From Lepiota brunneoincarnata (lineage: Eukaryota; Basidiomycota; Agaricomycetes; Agaricales; Agaricaceae), in assembly GCA_023014365.1 (NCBI GenBank), contig JAEBUN010000001.1:2914001-2978000 (forward strand): a stretch of DNA of 64,000 nt, given 5' to 3'. The position numbers and the translations under genes were made by a program. This document shows positions 1 to 12,368 of this stretch, one piece after another. Position 1 is the first letter of the stretch. Each line of letters starts with the position of its first letter. The notes under the pieces are model-generated. The model was not told the DNA's origin, made no database searches, and saw only the letters and a list, made by a program, of their open reading frames with translations.

Positions 1-2064
1 CCCGGTGCAAACGCCTATTCGTGGAACTTCCGAGGCAACCCCCAGCAGTGCCAGAATCTTACCATCGACTTGATGGGCAACGACGGCACACCCCCGTTTC
101 GTGTTCTCACCATCCCATTTGGTGCTTCCCCTTTACCGAACAACACAGAAGTCAGGACGATCACCGAGCAAATGTTCCCGAACAACCAGCGGAGTGTCAG
201 CTTTCAACTCAAGTACCCTGCAAACTCGCAATTTGTCACTGTCGTGAGTGGGAGTTTTCTCTCTCCATATTGAACAAAAAAGTGTTGGCGGGGTGGTATT
301 TTTATCACTCGATCGAGAGCGCGGAGGCTAGCGATCACTAGCATCGTGTCTGCAGTTACGCTAAAGCGTAACTCCACCCCCGGCAGGGAGTCATTCGTCG
401 TTTATTCGATGCTCTACCGAGCGTATACAACGACACTCTCGTCCCGGGTATCAATACCCGTACTGGTCCAACTCGTGATCGCAACGGCTGTGTCTTCGGA
501 CGTTTCAGGTGCCCTCTGGCATATATCCCCTCCTTCCTGGATATGTCGGTGTCGGTCTGCTCTGCCTCCTTAGCTTATCTCCCTGTCCACACTACAATCG
601 GACACCCAGCGTTGTCCGTGCCCACCGTGTTCTGGACCTGTGACAACTATCGCTTATCGGAGTTACCCTCCCTATCTGCCATAGTTCTTCCCGTTCCCAC
701 CATCCTTCTGCGAATGTAAAGTGACAGAGCATAAAGCTAACTTGAATCTCCCCCTTCTTTGCGCATGACAGGTTAGTGATGCATCAGGCTTTGGTACAGG
801 TGGGACGAGCGTAGCCGCGCAAGTCAGCGAATCATCGGACTCTTCGTGTTTCGACCCCACACAAAATGTATCTCCCGATTTTATATTTGCCATTGAACCA
901 CCGAACCAGGTTGTTCAATGCCAGCCAATGCGAATCTGGTGGGTTCCCGGAAACGTACAGGGGTGAGTTGGTGTTGCTTGTTTGGGCGTTTACTGGGCAT
1001 CTAGTGTGTGCTAATTATAGATCGTTTCCAGGACGCCAAACTTTCTTGGTGTTATTCCCGGAGGACAGTCGTTTGCGATTCCCCGTGGGCAAATTACCCA
1101 GATTGAGCAGCAGGGTACCGGCTTCACGTGGACACCGAATGTTCGGGGTGGGACGACGCTGATGTTGGTGGGTGGTGATGATAGGGGAAACGGGACAGCA
1201 GGGAGCGTATTTGCTGTGGTTAGCGCTGGGATTAACCCGAACTCGACTTGTTTGGATGGAAGCTCGCCCAGTTCGACGCCTGGTAGTCCGGCTGGCGGAA
1301 GTTATCCGACAGGCAGTAACGGCGGTAGTGTCGGTGGTGGTAACAACAGGTTGGCATATCTCATTAACATTTTAATTTGTGGCTAATTGGGGAGCAGTAG
1401 TAGCGGAGGTTCAAATACTGGCGCTATTGCTGGTGGCGCGATTGCGGGAGTAGTTGTTATCCTTGCTGTCATCTTGACGCTCTTCTTCCTCAGGCGCCGT
1501 TCACAAAACAAAAAGAAGGCCAAGGAGAGGCCTGTGGATCTTTTCCATGAATACGAAGATGAAGATGAGGGCGAGACACATCAACCCCCTGACCCTCGAC
1601 CAACCCATCAACTGGATTATTATACCCCCGAGCCGTTCATGGTCCCAGACCCCACCCTCGCTTCCGAAACGGATGGTCATTCGCAATTCGCTGGGACAAG
1701 CTCTGGTCGGCCACTGAGCGGCACTTCACAGACATATAGCAGGAGTGGCACTCCCGATCTCCTGGGCGGGAGTCAGGGTGGTTATGGGTGGGCTGCGGGA
1801 GGAAGTGCGACAACTACAAGCAGAAAGGGCCAGCCCTTCAGAATGAGGCCAGTGAATATTGTTCAGCACGAGGATGCGGGGCCGACGCCGCAGCATGCAA
1901 CTGGCAAGGATGAAGAGCCGGAGACGATTGAGCTGCCTCCTGCATATACAGCGCTCAATGCAGCTGTGCCTGCTGCGCCTGCTGCGACGACTGGTGAAAA
2001 TAACGGAACTACTCCCTTGCGGACTGCGGTCGGGACTGCAACTCCGGGGAATAGAGATGGCTAG
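1..2064 (+). CDS. Single-pass membrane protein with Ser/Gly-rich stalk (5' end outside window)
   Basis: Four exons fit in phase: 1-243 (open at the left edge), 772-962, 1032-1349 and 1398-2064. The N-terminal half is a beta-rich extracellular-type domain with several NxS/T sites and a VSDASGFGTGG motif, followed by a Ser/Gly/Pro-rich stalk. A hydrophobic segment (GAIAGVVVILAVILTLFFL, coded near 1430-1490) is followed by RRRS, so the roughly 190-residue tail should be cytoplasmic; it is acidic, then Pro/Ser-rich. This layout is common in basidiomycete surface proteins of unknown role, possibly cell-wall sensors or anchors. Start codon and any signal peptide lie outside the window. Intron 1 (244-771) is about 528 nt, ten times the local norm. 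I do not recognise a named family. Confidence 0.75.
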
Positions 2065-2444
2065 AGGGCTGGTATCGATCACAGAGTATCTTCTGGTGTA
2101 ATTTACGCTGTTGTGTCTTTCTTCTCTGCACGGACTAGCCACTCTTCGTTTTATTCCCTCATTAGCTTGTTTTTTTTTCAGACCCGTCGAGTGTGGATGT
2201 GCATTATATCACGAACGTTCCTTTGCATATACGTACCCTATATATTATATTGTTGCGGACTTGTAGTCAGTAAGTAGAATCATCACGCAGTGACTGCGCT
2301 TGACAGCACTGGATGAGCCGGGACTTCCCACCAGAATTGAAACTCCGCACGGGCATGAGCCGAGAAGAGGAAAGTTCGACTCACCCGTCTACGTTGCTCA
2401 CCGTCGCTCGTTAGCTTCACCACCTACTCGCCCTATAACCCACT
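2065..2444. other. Intergenic: 3' flank and VMA3 upstream region
   Basis: AT-rich downstream sequence of the membrane protein (a TATATATTATAT stretch near 2240) followed by pyrimidine-rich sequence before the VMA3 start. No open gene-like frame seen. Confidence 0.5.
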
Positions 2445-3392
2445 ATGTCTGAACTCTGCCCGGTCTATGCGCCCTTCTTCAGCGCTATGGTGCGTGTGTA
2501 GTCGCTCAACTGGATACGATTTGGCTGATGCACATGTGTTACCGTTGGGTGTAGGGATGCACGAGCGCAATTGTCTTTACTTGTGAGTGATTCCGTTGAG
2601 GAGAATGGAACGCCTCGGTTTCTCCTATGAGCTAGCTTTTACCGTGAATAGAATAGACTGACGAGAGTTTGTGTGCTTGCTTGTTCCGGTTGTTAGGTAT
2701 TGGTGCGAGGTGTGTAGCCCCTGCCTTGACGCGTGCTTTGGCCAACTTGGACTGACTGAGCGGGTGTTTCATCCTTGTGTTCTTTCCTACCGCTGGTGGT
2801 GCTGGCGTTTAGTTATGGCACCGCAAAGTCTGGTGTCGGTATCTCCGCCATGTCAGTGCTGCGACCCGACTTGATGATGAAGTGCGTTGTGCCAGTTATC
2901 ATGGCTGGTATCATTGCCGTATGTTGCTTGCTCCTTTCTGGACGCTTTGTAGACACATATTCATGATTTTGTAGATCTATGGTCTGGTCGTGTCAGTGCT
3001 CATCGCTGGTGACTGTACGTAAACCCAGTTCGGTCCGGATCCTGTGTTCATGCTGAGCGAACGTTCCGTGTCAGTGCAAACGACAATGTCGCTTGCCAAA
3101 GGTTTCACCCAACTAGGTGCTGGTCTTTCTGTTGGTCTGGCTGGTCTGGCTGCTGGTTTCGCTATTGGCATTGTTGGTGATGCAGGTGTGAGGGGAACCG
3201 CGCAACAGCCCAGGCTCTTTGTCGGGATGATCCTTATCCTCATTTTCGCTGAGGTCTTGGGTTTGTACGGGCTTATTGTTGCGCTTATTATGAACACTGC
3301 TACTGGCACCATGAGCGTGAGTATCTTTGTCCGCTGGGTCGCTTTAATTGTTGTGATGTTGACGGTTTTGGTGTGTATAGTGCTCATCGTAA
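2445..3392 (+). CDS. VMA3: V-type proton ATPase proteolipid subunit c
   Basis: This is the c subunit of the vacuolar ATPase V0 ring, a four-helix membrane protein that carries protons across vacuolar and Golgi membranes. Seven exons join without a break: 2445-2489, 2555-2582, 2697-2709, 2813-2918, 2975-3014, 3075-3316 and 3381-3392, giving 161 residues against 160 for yeast Vma3. It opens [12 protein letters not shown] and contains [40 protein letters not shown] and GDAGVRG. The proton-carrying glutamate is in [13 protein letters not shown] of the last helix. Exon 3 is only 13 nt; without it the frame and the [14 protein letters not shown] join fail. The last coding exon holds just three codons and TAA. 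Identity is very secure; exon ends rest on GT/AG sites and phase. Confidence 0.96.
2697..2709 (+). other. 13-nt microexon of VMA3
   Basis: A 13-nt exon between a TTAG acceptor and a GTGTGT donor. It supplies the end of a Cys codon, Ile-Gly-Ala and the first two bases of a Ser codon, which is what is needed to join exon 2 (ends in phase 1) to exon 4 (starts in phase 2). Confidence 0.85.
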
Positions 3393-5974
3393 ACTACAAG
3401 AGTTTATATTTGAAGCGCCGATCGCGTCCCGCGTTTGGGGCTCCAAGGAACGAAAGCGTGAGGGTGGTGCTGGGATGAAGTATCGGGGCGCTATACCTTG
3501 CTTACATGTTGTTTTTGAAACTTGGCTTTTCTGTCTCGATTACTGAATTCAGGACTTTCTTACGCCCCCTTTTTTATCATGATTCGCTTCACCCCGTACT
3601 CCCGTTCCTGTGTCCCCGACCCTCGCTTTCGCTATATACTGTTTTTTAATCCAAGATTGACCGCTTCGCGTGGCAATGTAAAACTACAAAGGCTTCAGCC
3701 CCAGGGTCGTGTTTGCTCAAGTTCGGGTCTGGGCGCTGAGCGGCTGAACGGCTGGATTGGAGGTCAAAGCGACGCTGGGCTGTCTCCTGTTTTGTTGCTT
3801 TGTTGTGTGGTGGACTGTGCATGACGACGCGCTTGGACCATACAACAGAAATACGCGTGGTGATAATGACAACCGATCCGCTCTTTGGCACCAAAGGTGG
3901 TTTCCCGTCGCTGTCAACACATCGTTAACATTGTGCCACCCGGGGCCGGGGGGGTACAACTATATAAGACAGTATGGACGTGTCGATGGGGAGGCACGGT
4001 AATCTATCCCCCGACTGGTTGCTTCCCTTGCTTCTCTACTTCGTTCTGCGCTGCGCCTCTCTGTGTTGTCTTTGGGTCCCTCACGTTTGTTTTGCGCCCT
4101 TTGCTGGTGTTTCGAGTGATGGTCTACTATGGCTAAGTGCGGCGGGTCTCCGGAGGCTTTGATGTTCTGTGGTTTCTGGCTTCGATGTTGTGCGAGAATC
4201 TTGGGTGTTTATTAGGATGTTCAACTCTGGGACAAGGACAAGGGGACGAGAGTAGAAGGGTCAGCGACTCGGGACGTAGTATGCTCAACCACTGCGGAGG
4301 GCTTGGCACGACTCTAGAGCTAACACAGCGGCGACATTGAAAATCGGCTGGGATACTGGTTTTTTTTTCGAGGCTCTGGACCGGACTGCCAATCCCACGA
4401 GGCAATTCAGACTTTGGCTATATTCTCGCTCAGGGCTAGCGTACCCCCAAACCATTAAAGCACAAAGCGGTGACTTTTATTGAAGGGCTTCGTTCCAGAC
4501 TCCGTGACTTTGTGGTTCGTCTTTCCGTATCAAACCACGTCTGATAATTCGAAACCTGGCGGGTCCCTTTGATCACTTTATTCGTGAGCTTTTGGTCGTG
4601 AGACTGTTACTAGTGCCTGGGGCCCTTTTATATGGATCCATGGTATGCCGATCACCATCTCGCTTCGCGTCGCTGGTCGTTTTTTTTTCCCCGTTAGCAA
4701 TTGGGGCTTCGAACAATCGGCAAACAGGAAGATCAGGATTCGGGGTTTATTGGGTGTATCTGGAACGCTCGTCTATAGCGGGGGTGGACGGCCCGCAAGA
4801 TGATTCAAGGCATCAAGAGCTCAAGTACTCAGGGTCCTGTTGGACCTTTTTGGAGTGCGCGGTCTCGCCCCGTATTCCCCTCAAACACTGGGCAACATGG
4901 AGTGCAGATATACCCATACTCTCTGGAGTCTCTCACCGGATGCAATACACAGTTGCTATACGCCAAGGCATCCAGGTACACGTGGAAACTGCCGTACTAT
5001 ACAAAGAGCTACCGTGGTGGGTCCTCAGAAGGATGTTGAAGGTACGTTCCCGGGGGCGGTGAGCGATAGGCCTTCTCTTCCCGAAATATTTCACGGCCTA
5101 TCGCTTCCCTCGTGCCCCCTTGCCGTGGGCCCCGGGCTTGAGACCTCTCCGACCCTTACTGGGTGGGATGTCAACCAAGAGCACGTTCCAAAATGTTATT
5201 TTACCTTTGGCCCCTTGATCTGACTAAACATTCAACTTTTCCGGGTTGGTTTTCAGCTGGTTTCGTTGACCTGGGTGGCCGTTCCTACTACTACTCCCGA
5301 CTTGGGTACCTACTAAACTATCTGACCACACTTGCATAACCCTGAGCTTAGTCTGAGAGGGTAAGAGGTTGTAGTGATCTGGGGTCGTTGGTTCGGGTTG
5401 GAAGTGATCCTGGGGGCCGCTCCCTGCAGGTTATACGTGCAGGTGAAGGCTATGGGCCCGACGGCCGGATTTTGTCTGAAGCGTTGTTGGACCTGCCAGC
5501 GCGCAGCCAACCATGATAACGACATTGACGGGGCTATAACTTACATATCCAGCCGCCACTAATTACCCTTTTGCCCTCCTCCGGTTTACTAGGATCATAT
5601 CTTCTGTCCAAGCTTGAAACTCGTTGGGGCGTAGGTGGGGTTCGTCCCCTCCAGCACTGCCCCTGCGATCTTCGAAATGGGGGATATACAAAGTTACACA
5701 TGCGTAATTCATTATGCATCGGACCCTGAGTGGCCCTGACGGGAGGTTAAGCGAATAAACTTATCATCTCACATGTAGACAGGGGCTCGTGGTTCCTATA
5801 AGGAGAGTTTCGCACACCGAGAAGGCTCAGGCTGGGTACTGCCCGGCCATCCTCTTTGATGCACTCCCAGCTCAGGCCCAAATGTCCAACTACCTGACGG
5901 CTGCAATATAAATGACCTTGTGTCCAAATTTCACATCCATCCCCAGGTCCTGTCCCCCCTCCCTCGCCTTCATC
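3393..5974. other. Intergenic region, no recognisable gene
   Basis: About 2.6 kb with only short overlapping frames on both strands, none showing a motif I recognise. A TATATAAG-like element lies near 3960, but the 62-codon frame after it (from 3974) looks random. The last few hundred bases are likely the promoter of the epoxide hydrolase. Confidence 0.4.
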
Positions 5975-7608
5975 ATGTCGACCGAAAAGCCGTTCAAGAT
6001 AGACGTTCCCGACCAGGATATCGATTTCTTAAGGAAGAAACTTGAATTGACCAGGTTTCCGGATGAACTCAAGAACGTTGGGCGCAATTACGGTGCGCCC
6101 CTGAAGGACATCCAACGCTTGGTTACATACTGGAAGGATGGGTACGACTGGCGCAAGCATGAAAAGCAGCTCAACGAGGAGATGCCCCAGTTTACACGCG
6201 ACATCGAAGTTAAAGGGTTTGGGACACTGAACGTGCACTATGTGCACAAGAGGAGTGAGCTCTCGTCAGCTATCCCGCTGTTGTTCATCCATGGGTGTGG
6301 GTCACCGGGGTCTTTGGTATCCTTTTCCGGGTTTGTGATTCCGCTGACCACTGTGAACAGGGCCTGGGAGTTTCTTCGAAGTGCGAAAGATATTGCCGTT
6401 GTTGGTTGAGGCTTCGCAGAACCACCCAAGCTTCCATGTCGTCGCCATCAGTTTACCAGGATACGGGTTTTCGGAAACGCCGAATAAAGGAGGGTTCGCT
6501 CTACTCCAATACGCAGAAGTATGCCCTCCCTTGATTTTTCGATTTTTTGAATGTTATGGGACTCAGAAGGGGATAACATAGGTGTGCCATAAGCTGATGC
6601 TTGCGCTTGGTTATGACCAATATGGTAAGCTCTCACAACATATCCAAGTTGCTTTGCATCAAACCTCGCAATTTCCCACGGACAGTTACCCAGGGCGGAG
6701 ATTGGGGAGCGATCGTGGGTTCTGTTTTTTTTTTTTGGCTTCTGCCCTTCTGCCGTGCCGTTTATCGAACCTGTCTTTACCAGATCAGCCAAGAAATCGC
6801 GGTCGCATATGGGCCGAGGCATGTGAAGGCACGACACACCAACTTCCCAATGTGGGTAAAACGTATTTCATTTCGACAATATGTAGACTGAATGACTGCA
6901 AAAAGGGGCCCACCTCCTCATATATTGCATAGTCCAGCGCTCTTCTTTCGATCCCTTATCACACCTCTTTCATCCGCAGAGAAAGCCGGTTTTAAGCGCA
7001 CGCTATGGTTCCAGGATGCGGGCTCGGCTTACTTCCTGCAACAGGCCACTCAACCTCAGACTCTCGGGTACAGTCTCGCTGATTCACCCGCTGGTCTCCT
7101 CGGTTGGATATACGAAAAGCTTATAAGTTGGACCGACGACTATCCTTGGACCGATGATGAAGGTCGGAATTCCTTGTACTCCTTGATGCAACTATAGGCT
7201 CAGCTTAAGTTTGTTAGTTCTGACCTGGATTTCCATTTATTGGTTCTCTCGAGCCGGACCTACAGCCTCTGTCAGGATATATTACGAGGCCGTGGGGTCT
7301 GGGTTTGACTTATATAAACTCCCACCTCCTCCTACCACCATTCCTATGGGGTATTCTTATTTCCCGAAAGAGCTTATAATTCTACCACGATCGTACGTTC
7401 ACCTGTTGAACAAATATCGAGTTGACAGCTAATCATAGGCAGCTGGGTGAAAACTTCAAACGTTGTGTTTGAATCCCACCACAAGAGTGGCGGGCATTTC
7501 GCCGCTTATGAACGACCAGAGGCCTTGGTCAACGATTTGAGACACATGTTTGGGAAGGGTGCACGTGCGTTCGGAGTCGTGGCTTCACATAATGGGTTCA
7601 AGTTGTAA
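5975..7608 (+). CDS. Epoxide hydrolase (alpha/beta-hydrolase with EHN domain)
   Basis: Hydrolyses epoxides to diols, probably in detoxification or lipid metabolism. Exon 1 (5975-6296) holds the EHN domain, including FPDELKNVG. Splicing 6296 to 6361 restores the HGWPGSFFEV oxyanion-hole motif, with Trp split by the intron. Later exons are 6361-6518, 6582-6624, 6686-6723 and 6784-6855; then about 6907-7162, 7218-7392 and 7443-7608. The nucleophile Asp is in TQGGDWGA, the catalytic His in KSGGHFAAYERPE, and the lid lies between. Length (around 400 residues) suits the family. One junction does not close: from 6855 into the exon at about 6905 the frame works only if a run of four G is read as three. 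The donor at 6724 is weak. Confidence 0.85.
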
Positions 7609-9150
7609 CCCTTGCGTCCCCTATGCATATTGCTGGTACCCTTTGATTCCCCTTGATATACCCCCCACCGCGAATAGCTTCAACTTATACACGCTAGCTG
7701 TCCCGGGTGGACTTGGGGAAAAAAACGCTAAAGATAATAGGGCATTTGGAATTATTCACATTGTATTGTGTCGGGTGTATTATAAATACAAATGCCGCCT
7801 TACGGTGGCGGGCTGTGGCTCCGAAGTATGCAAAGAACTCGATGGACTCACGATTCCATGATGGTGCTTGACCGCAAGTCGTTGGTTCCCAAAAGCAGGA
7901 TAGTATGTCCGCATTTCCTGTCTCTACCTCCAGTGTAGCGACTAGAGGATTGTAATTACTACGGTCTGCCCCGAATTTCCAGCACTCTTTTTTTTTTCTC
8001 TCATTCTCAGACCTGCCCTATACCCAACATAGCAACCCCCCTCCCTTCGAGAAGGTCGCCCCTACAGGGCAGCTGCCCCCTGTAGATCAGCTACCTATCT
8101 AATGATTGACGCCCACAGTTTATTCTTCGGCGCTCCGTGTCAGGCCCTGGCTTGGCATTCCTGGCGTTGTACCTTTCGAGCTTTTTAATTACTTCTGGGA
8201 ATACTTCAAGAACACCCTGTTACCCGTCGCCACTTGAAACTTCAAGTGTAGGGATGCCCTTTCACTTGGATGGGATTCTATTGCAGGGCGGAAGCGATGA
8301 CCCTCCTGGAATCTTCACGACACGGTCTGTCGCTGCTCCAGGCTTAGGAGAGAATTCTCAACGTAAAAGGGTCAAGGTAGGGAGTGGGCTAAAAGCTAAG
8401 TCCGGGAATCGTTCTTTTTTACTTTGGTCATTCTCAACCCCGATTTTTTAGGATTCTCACAACCGTGGGGGTTCTCGCTGAAGCTGTTGCCGTTTAGTCC
8501 TTGGGAGTCCGCTGCCCTTCCGCCGGTATTATGACACTTGCTGGTTTCAATAGGCTGCGGAGAGATTCGGCTTTCCTCCCGTTTCCCTGGCTTGGCGGAG
8601 ATGAGAATGGTCAGTTTGGATCTGCACGGAGACCCCTACCTGTTTTTCGGCTAAAAGGAAATAAGTCTGTTGCTGCTGTTGGGTTTCGCGGAGTGAGGGC
8701 TTGGCTTGTATGTAGTTGTTATCTTGGACGGGGTTTGTGAAAAGTAGCGGATCAATTCACCTGGCGTCAAGTTGTTGGCTGCTTGTTACCTCCAGGCCGC
8801 TACGGTATATTCCAGCACCAATAATTGCCCTGCCTGACTGTTAGAGTTACAACAGCAGGCGTTTGAACTCCCCACGTTCTAGCCTGTTGTTCTCGAATGG
8901 CACGAGGATTATTCCCCTGTTTCTCAGGCCAATGCTCAGTCCGCAGAACAGGGGAGTCTCAGGAGCCCTGGTATGTCGGTGGCCTTGCCAACAAAATGGT
9001 CGCTCACGGGGGCATGATTGCAAAACGGACTTTGCCGATGTTGACATGCTCTGGTCCGTCCAGAAACTCGGGTACTTTAATAATAACAGCTGTCAATAGG
9101 GTTCACAAGTATAGTTCAACGAATTTTTCCGTTCCTTTTCTCTCTTCGAT
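7609..9150. other. Intergenic region, no recognisable gene
   Basis: About 1.5 kb between convergent genes. Frames of 60-147 codons occur on both strands (for example 8137-8451 and 8897-9340) but lack family motifs, and the latter is antisense to the phosphoesterase 3' exon. A poly-T tract lies near 7988. I see nothing I can name. Confidence 0.4.
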
Positions 9151-10834
9151 TCAACCCTCAAAGAAGACTAGGGGCGTCGGAAGGGTCATTGGGGCATCTT
9201 TCCTGGGCTTGTCCAACATGAGGTGCTCCCAAGTGGATGACCAGGAGACTCTGGGTGTCAAATCAGGCAGATCAAAGAGGCCACCGAGGAACTTGAGAAT
9301 GGAAGTCGCAGTGTACCTAGAGGGAGAGCACATTTATTAAGTGCATTGAAGAGCGCGCGGAGAATAAGTTGAACTTACTCTTTACCGTTGTTTTTACCTT
9401 TGTGTTCAACATGTCCCCGGGGTACCCATGGGGAGATCACGAAAGCTGGGACACGAGCACCTGTGAAGGAGTAGTCCATGGTGTAGTCGCTGCCATCACG
9501 GGCTCTCTCAGTGTAAATGAGGTTGTCTGGGCGAGGTGCCTGGGGAGGCGTTACGTGGTCTCCAAAACCGCCAGACTCGTCCTAGAACAGGTGGTCAGTA
9601 CACACATGCGTTTGCAAAAACGTACTGGGGACCAGATGAAGGAATGTTCTTCATACATACAAAAGTGATGATCCACATGATTTCCTCCCAGTACTTGCTC
9701 GCGCGCACAGCATCGTAGATCTGTTTGAGATATGCTTCACCATCAGAAACCAGTCCACTCGGGTGCATGGAGGTTGTTCCAACCCCACAGCACGAGGGGT
9801 TCAGGTAGGTAAGAGTTGAGAGGTTGTTGTTCTGGAGATGGACAAAGAAATCCTCCGCGGCGAACACGTTGGTCTTGTCACGACCGGTTTCCTTTGTCCA
9901 CTGAGGGGTGGGGGGGAGAGAAACAGGCGTCAAGGTCAACAGCAGCTCGAAAAAGCTATTGAACATACAGTGTAGAAGTTGGCATCTGCAGGACCACCAG
10001 TGTTACCGTAGTTCGCCCAAGAAATATTGCGTTCAGATAACAACTGAAAGATGGACGTCTGAGGAATGCGGAAGTTGTCGAAGTCGGCGTCGTTGGTGCC
10101 ATGACCATGGGCCGTGCCGGATGTCAAGCAGGCACGGTTAGGATCTATAAAACAAAACAAAAAAATCCAGTCAATTGCACCGATTCCCTATAAGAAGGAC
10201 AGGAACTCAACTGGTAGGGCCAGGCACGCAGGAAAACCAGCGGTCAAAGTAAGTGAATTGGGAGGCCAGCGCCGTGATTGTAGGGATGTGTTCGGCTCGA
10301 TAGTAGTTGATGGCATCAGACGCTGCTGTAACATTCTCATTACCGTGGATCATGCGCTGCATGGTCAGGTAACCATGCATGTTGGGTCTCATCTTGCCGT
10401 CGTGGATTGCCTCGAGATCATCATGGAAATTTCCAAATATTTCGAAGAAGGAGTCAGATGAACCATGGGCTGGGTCCTGAATGACGCTATTATGGTCGTG
10501 GGGCCGAGGGAAGAAGCACCGGTGATCGTTCGGGTCGGATACATTGAAAGGGTAGCAGATTGGCTTGTTGAGAACGCCGTCAATATCTTTGGTGTAGGTC
10601 ATGCCTCCCATTAGGTTATCGTGGGAGCGGTTTTCCATCACCCTTTTCGATGCAACAAAACAAGCTCCAGCGTAGCCGAGTGTATGGGGGGAACAATGGT
10701 ACTTACACCCACATGATGTACTTGATCCCCTTCTTCCAAGCAGGAATACGGCGGTCTGCGTTGGCATCGTTTTGGGACGAGACGGCGGCGGCAGTCAACA
10801 ATACCAGGAAGCTCAGAACGTGAGTCCTGACCAT
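9151..10834 (-). CDS. Secreted phosphoesterase / phospholipase C-type acid phosphatase
   Basis: Belongs to the bacterial-type phospholipase C / acid phosphatase family (Pfam phosphoesterase, PF04185), which cleaves phosphodiester or phosphomonoester bonds outside the cell. Six exons join cleanly: 10834-10707, 10642-10212, 10144-9969, 9900-9661, 9581-9379 and 9316-9151, giving 447 residues. A hydrophobic leader (VLSFLVLLTAAAVSSQ) looks like a signal peptide. Key motifs in order are MENRSHDNLMGG near the N-terminus (metal site and nucleophile region), GTAHGHGTNDADFDNF, NPSCCGVG, DESGGFGDHVTPP and FVISPWVPRG; the central DE.G..DHV motif supplies metal ligands. The C-terminus ends in the usual LKFLGGLFDLPDLTPR region. 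No frame break. Substrate cannot be told from sequence. Confidence 0.92.
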
Positions 10835-12303
10835 CTTGCAGATTTCTTAGCCCAACTTGCGCTAAATTGGCTCGATGTCAGTCATTCCTGAGTCGTCGCT
10901 TTATACCGCCCTGGGCGCATGCACATGCGTTGGTCATTTGACATGCTATCGGCGCTTAGAAGGTGGATTGCTTCTGAGCAGACGGTTGAGAGTAGCGCAA
11001 AATGTAAATTTGGACGTGCTGGAATCACACCGAGGCCTTGGTCCCAATCAGGAGGGCATGTGGAGTGATGGTGTATGGTTATTCACAAGCTGGTGGGAGT
11101 CCGGCAACCCGGGAGGTACTTTGGAAGATCATATTCTTGTTCCATCACCCATTCTTTCACTTGAACTATAAAATAGGACTGAAAACGGGGTTATGTATTA
11201 ATGCAATTTCAGGATGTTCATTCTCTGCCCCACGCTGAGAAGCACCTTGTTGCTCGGGAGCGACGCACGTTCATAAGATAGATGCAACGCCGCATGTGCT
11301 GTGCAAAGGTGGAAACACCGAAGATTGATTCGGCAGCAGACTAGTTTCGCCCACCTAGACGCCCCGAACACCACGAGTTTATGGCCATTCGCAGCAGCAC
11401 TGATGCACTATGCTGCTTGTGGTACGACAATGTCCTTACCTAGCATAGCTGGCGGTATCTTTGGCTATCAAGTTGGAATACAGACCATCATTTGTGCCAC
11501 CGGATAGAAGTGGGCAGTGGGAACGCCCTTAAAGGGCGGACTGCTCCCTGGATGGACACATGTGTGGGGGAAAGAGGTAGCCATATATACATAGCCTCTC
11601 AGATAGTCCCTGAATGAGTCGGTTATCAGTCTCCGAAATTTCGAAATCTAAACCTCGTCCGGACCTCTGTACTTCTGGCTCTAAACCCATCACCTGACTT
11701 GGTGGTCATGGGGAGGAAGATCTGAGAAATAGAGCTGGCCAATGCTGATGGCGAAGAATGCCATCATTGGCTACGATCGAGGTTTCCGTGTCCAGGATGT
11801 GGGCAAAAATTTAATTAACACACCACTCGTTCATTCCAATCACCGGCCTTACGCTCTCTGATGGCCAACTGCCCGGTCTCCCGGAACCACTCTCCGGTAA
11901 ATTTTGGCTCCCAACACCGGATTTAGTGACCAACATGTATAGAAATTATCTGGGATCTATCAGTATTAGGTCCCAAATTTCCGGTTTTTCGGTTTTCCAT
12001 CTAGCCCAATATCGCGGTTTCCTGTCCGGGAAAATATCCCCAGATTTTTGTGGATCCAAATTCGAAAAAAATGAAAAGTGATCCACGTGAATAACCGCCA
12101 GAGGCTTGGCACCAAACCTCACCAAACTTATATGCTGCCTCCAACCCTTGAACGGGATAAGAAATCGGTCAGACATTTTAAGCGATATGTGATTCGACGG
12201 TGTCCGGGAGGACGTGATCAGACTTAGCGTCACAATCGGTTCCACAGGGGTCAATATCGGTTGGAGCCCCGTCAATGGATCTAATCCTTTGAAAGGAAGG
12301 GGT
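10835..12303. other. Intergenic region, divergent promoters
   Basis: About 1.5 kb between two genes transcribed away from each other, so it should hold both promoters. Only short frames without motifs are present (for example 10875-11171 and a minus-strand frame at 11946-12275). Confidence 0.4.
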
Positions 12304-12310
12304 TATAAAA
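12304..12310 (+). promoter_or_regulatory. TATA box of the O-fucosyltransferase-like gene
   Basis: TATAAAA lies 59 nt before the ATG at 12369, followed by a short pyrimidine-rich leader. The spacing fits a core promoter. Confidence 0.5.
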
Positions 12311-12368
12311 CTCGGGCTAGCCTGAGTCAACTTTTGTTTCACCCGTCTGTCTGCCACCGCCTCTTAGG

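Noticed and set aside
6291..6330. Epoxide hydrolase HGWP motif apparently changed to HGCGSPG
   Set aside because: Splicing 6296 to 6361 with a GTGGGT donor and ACAG acceptor restores HGWPGSFFEV; the odd residues are intron.
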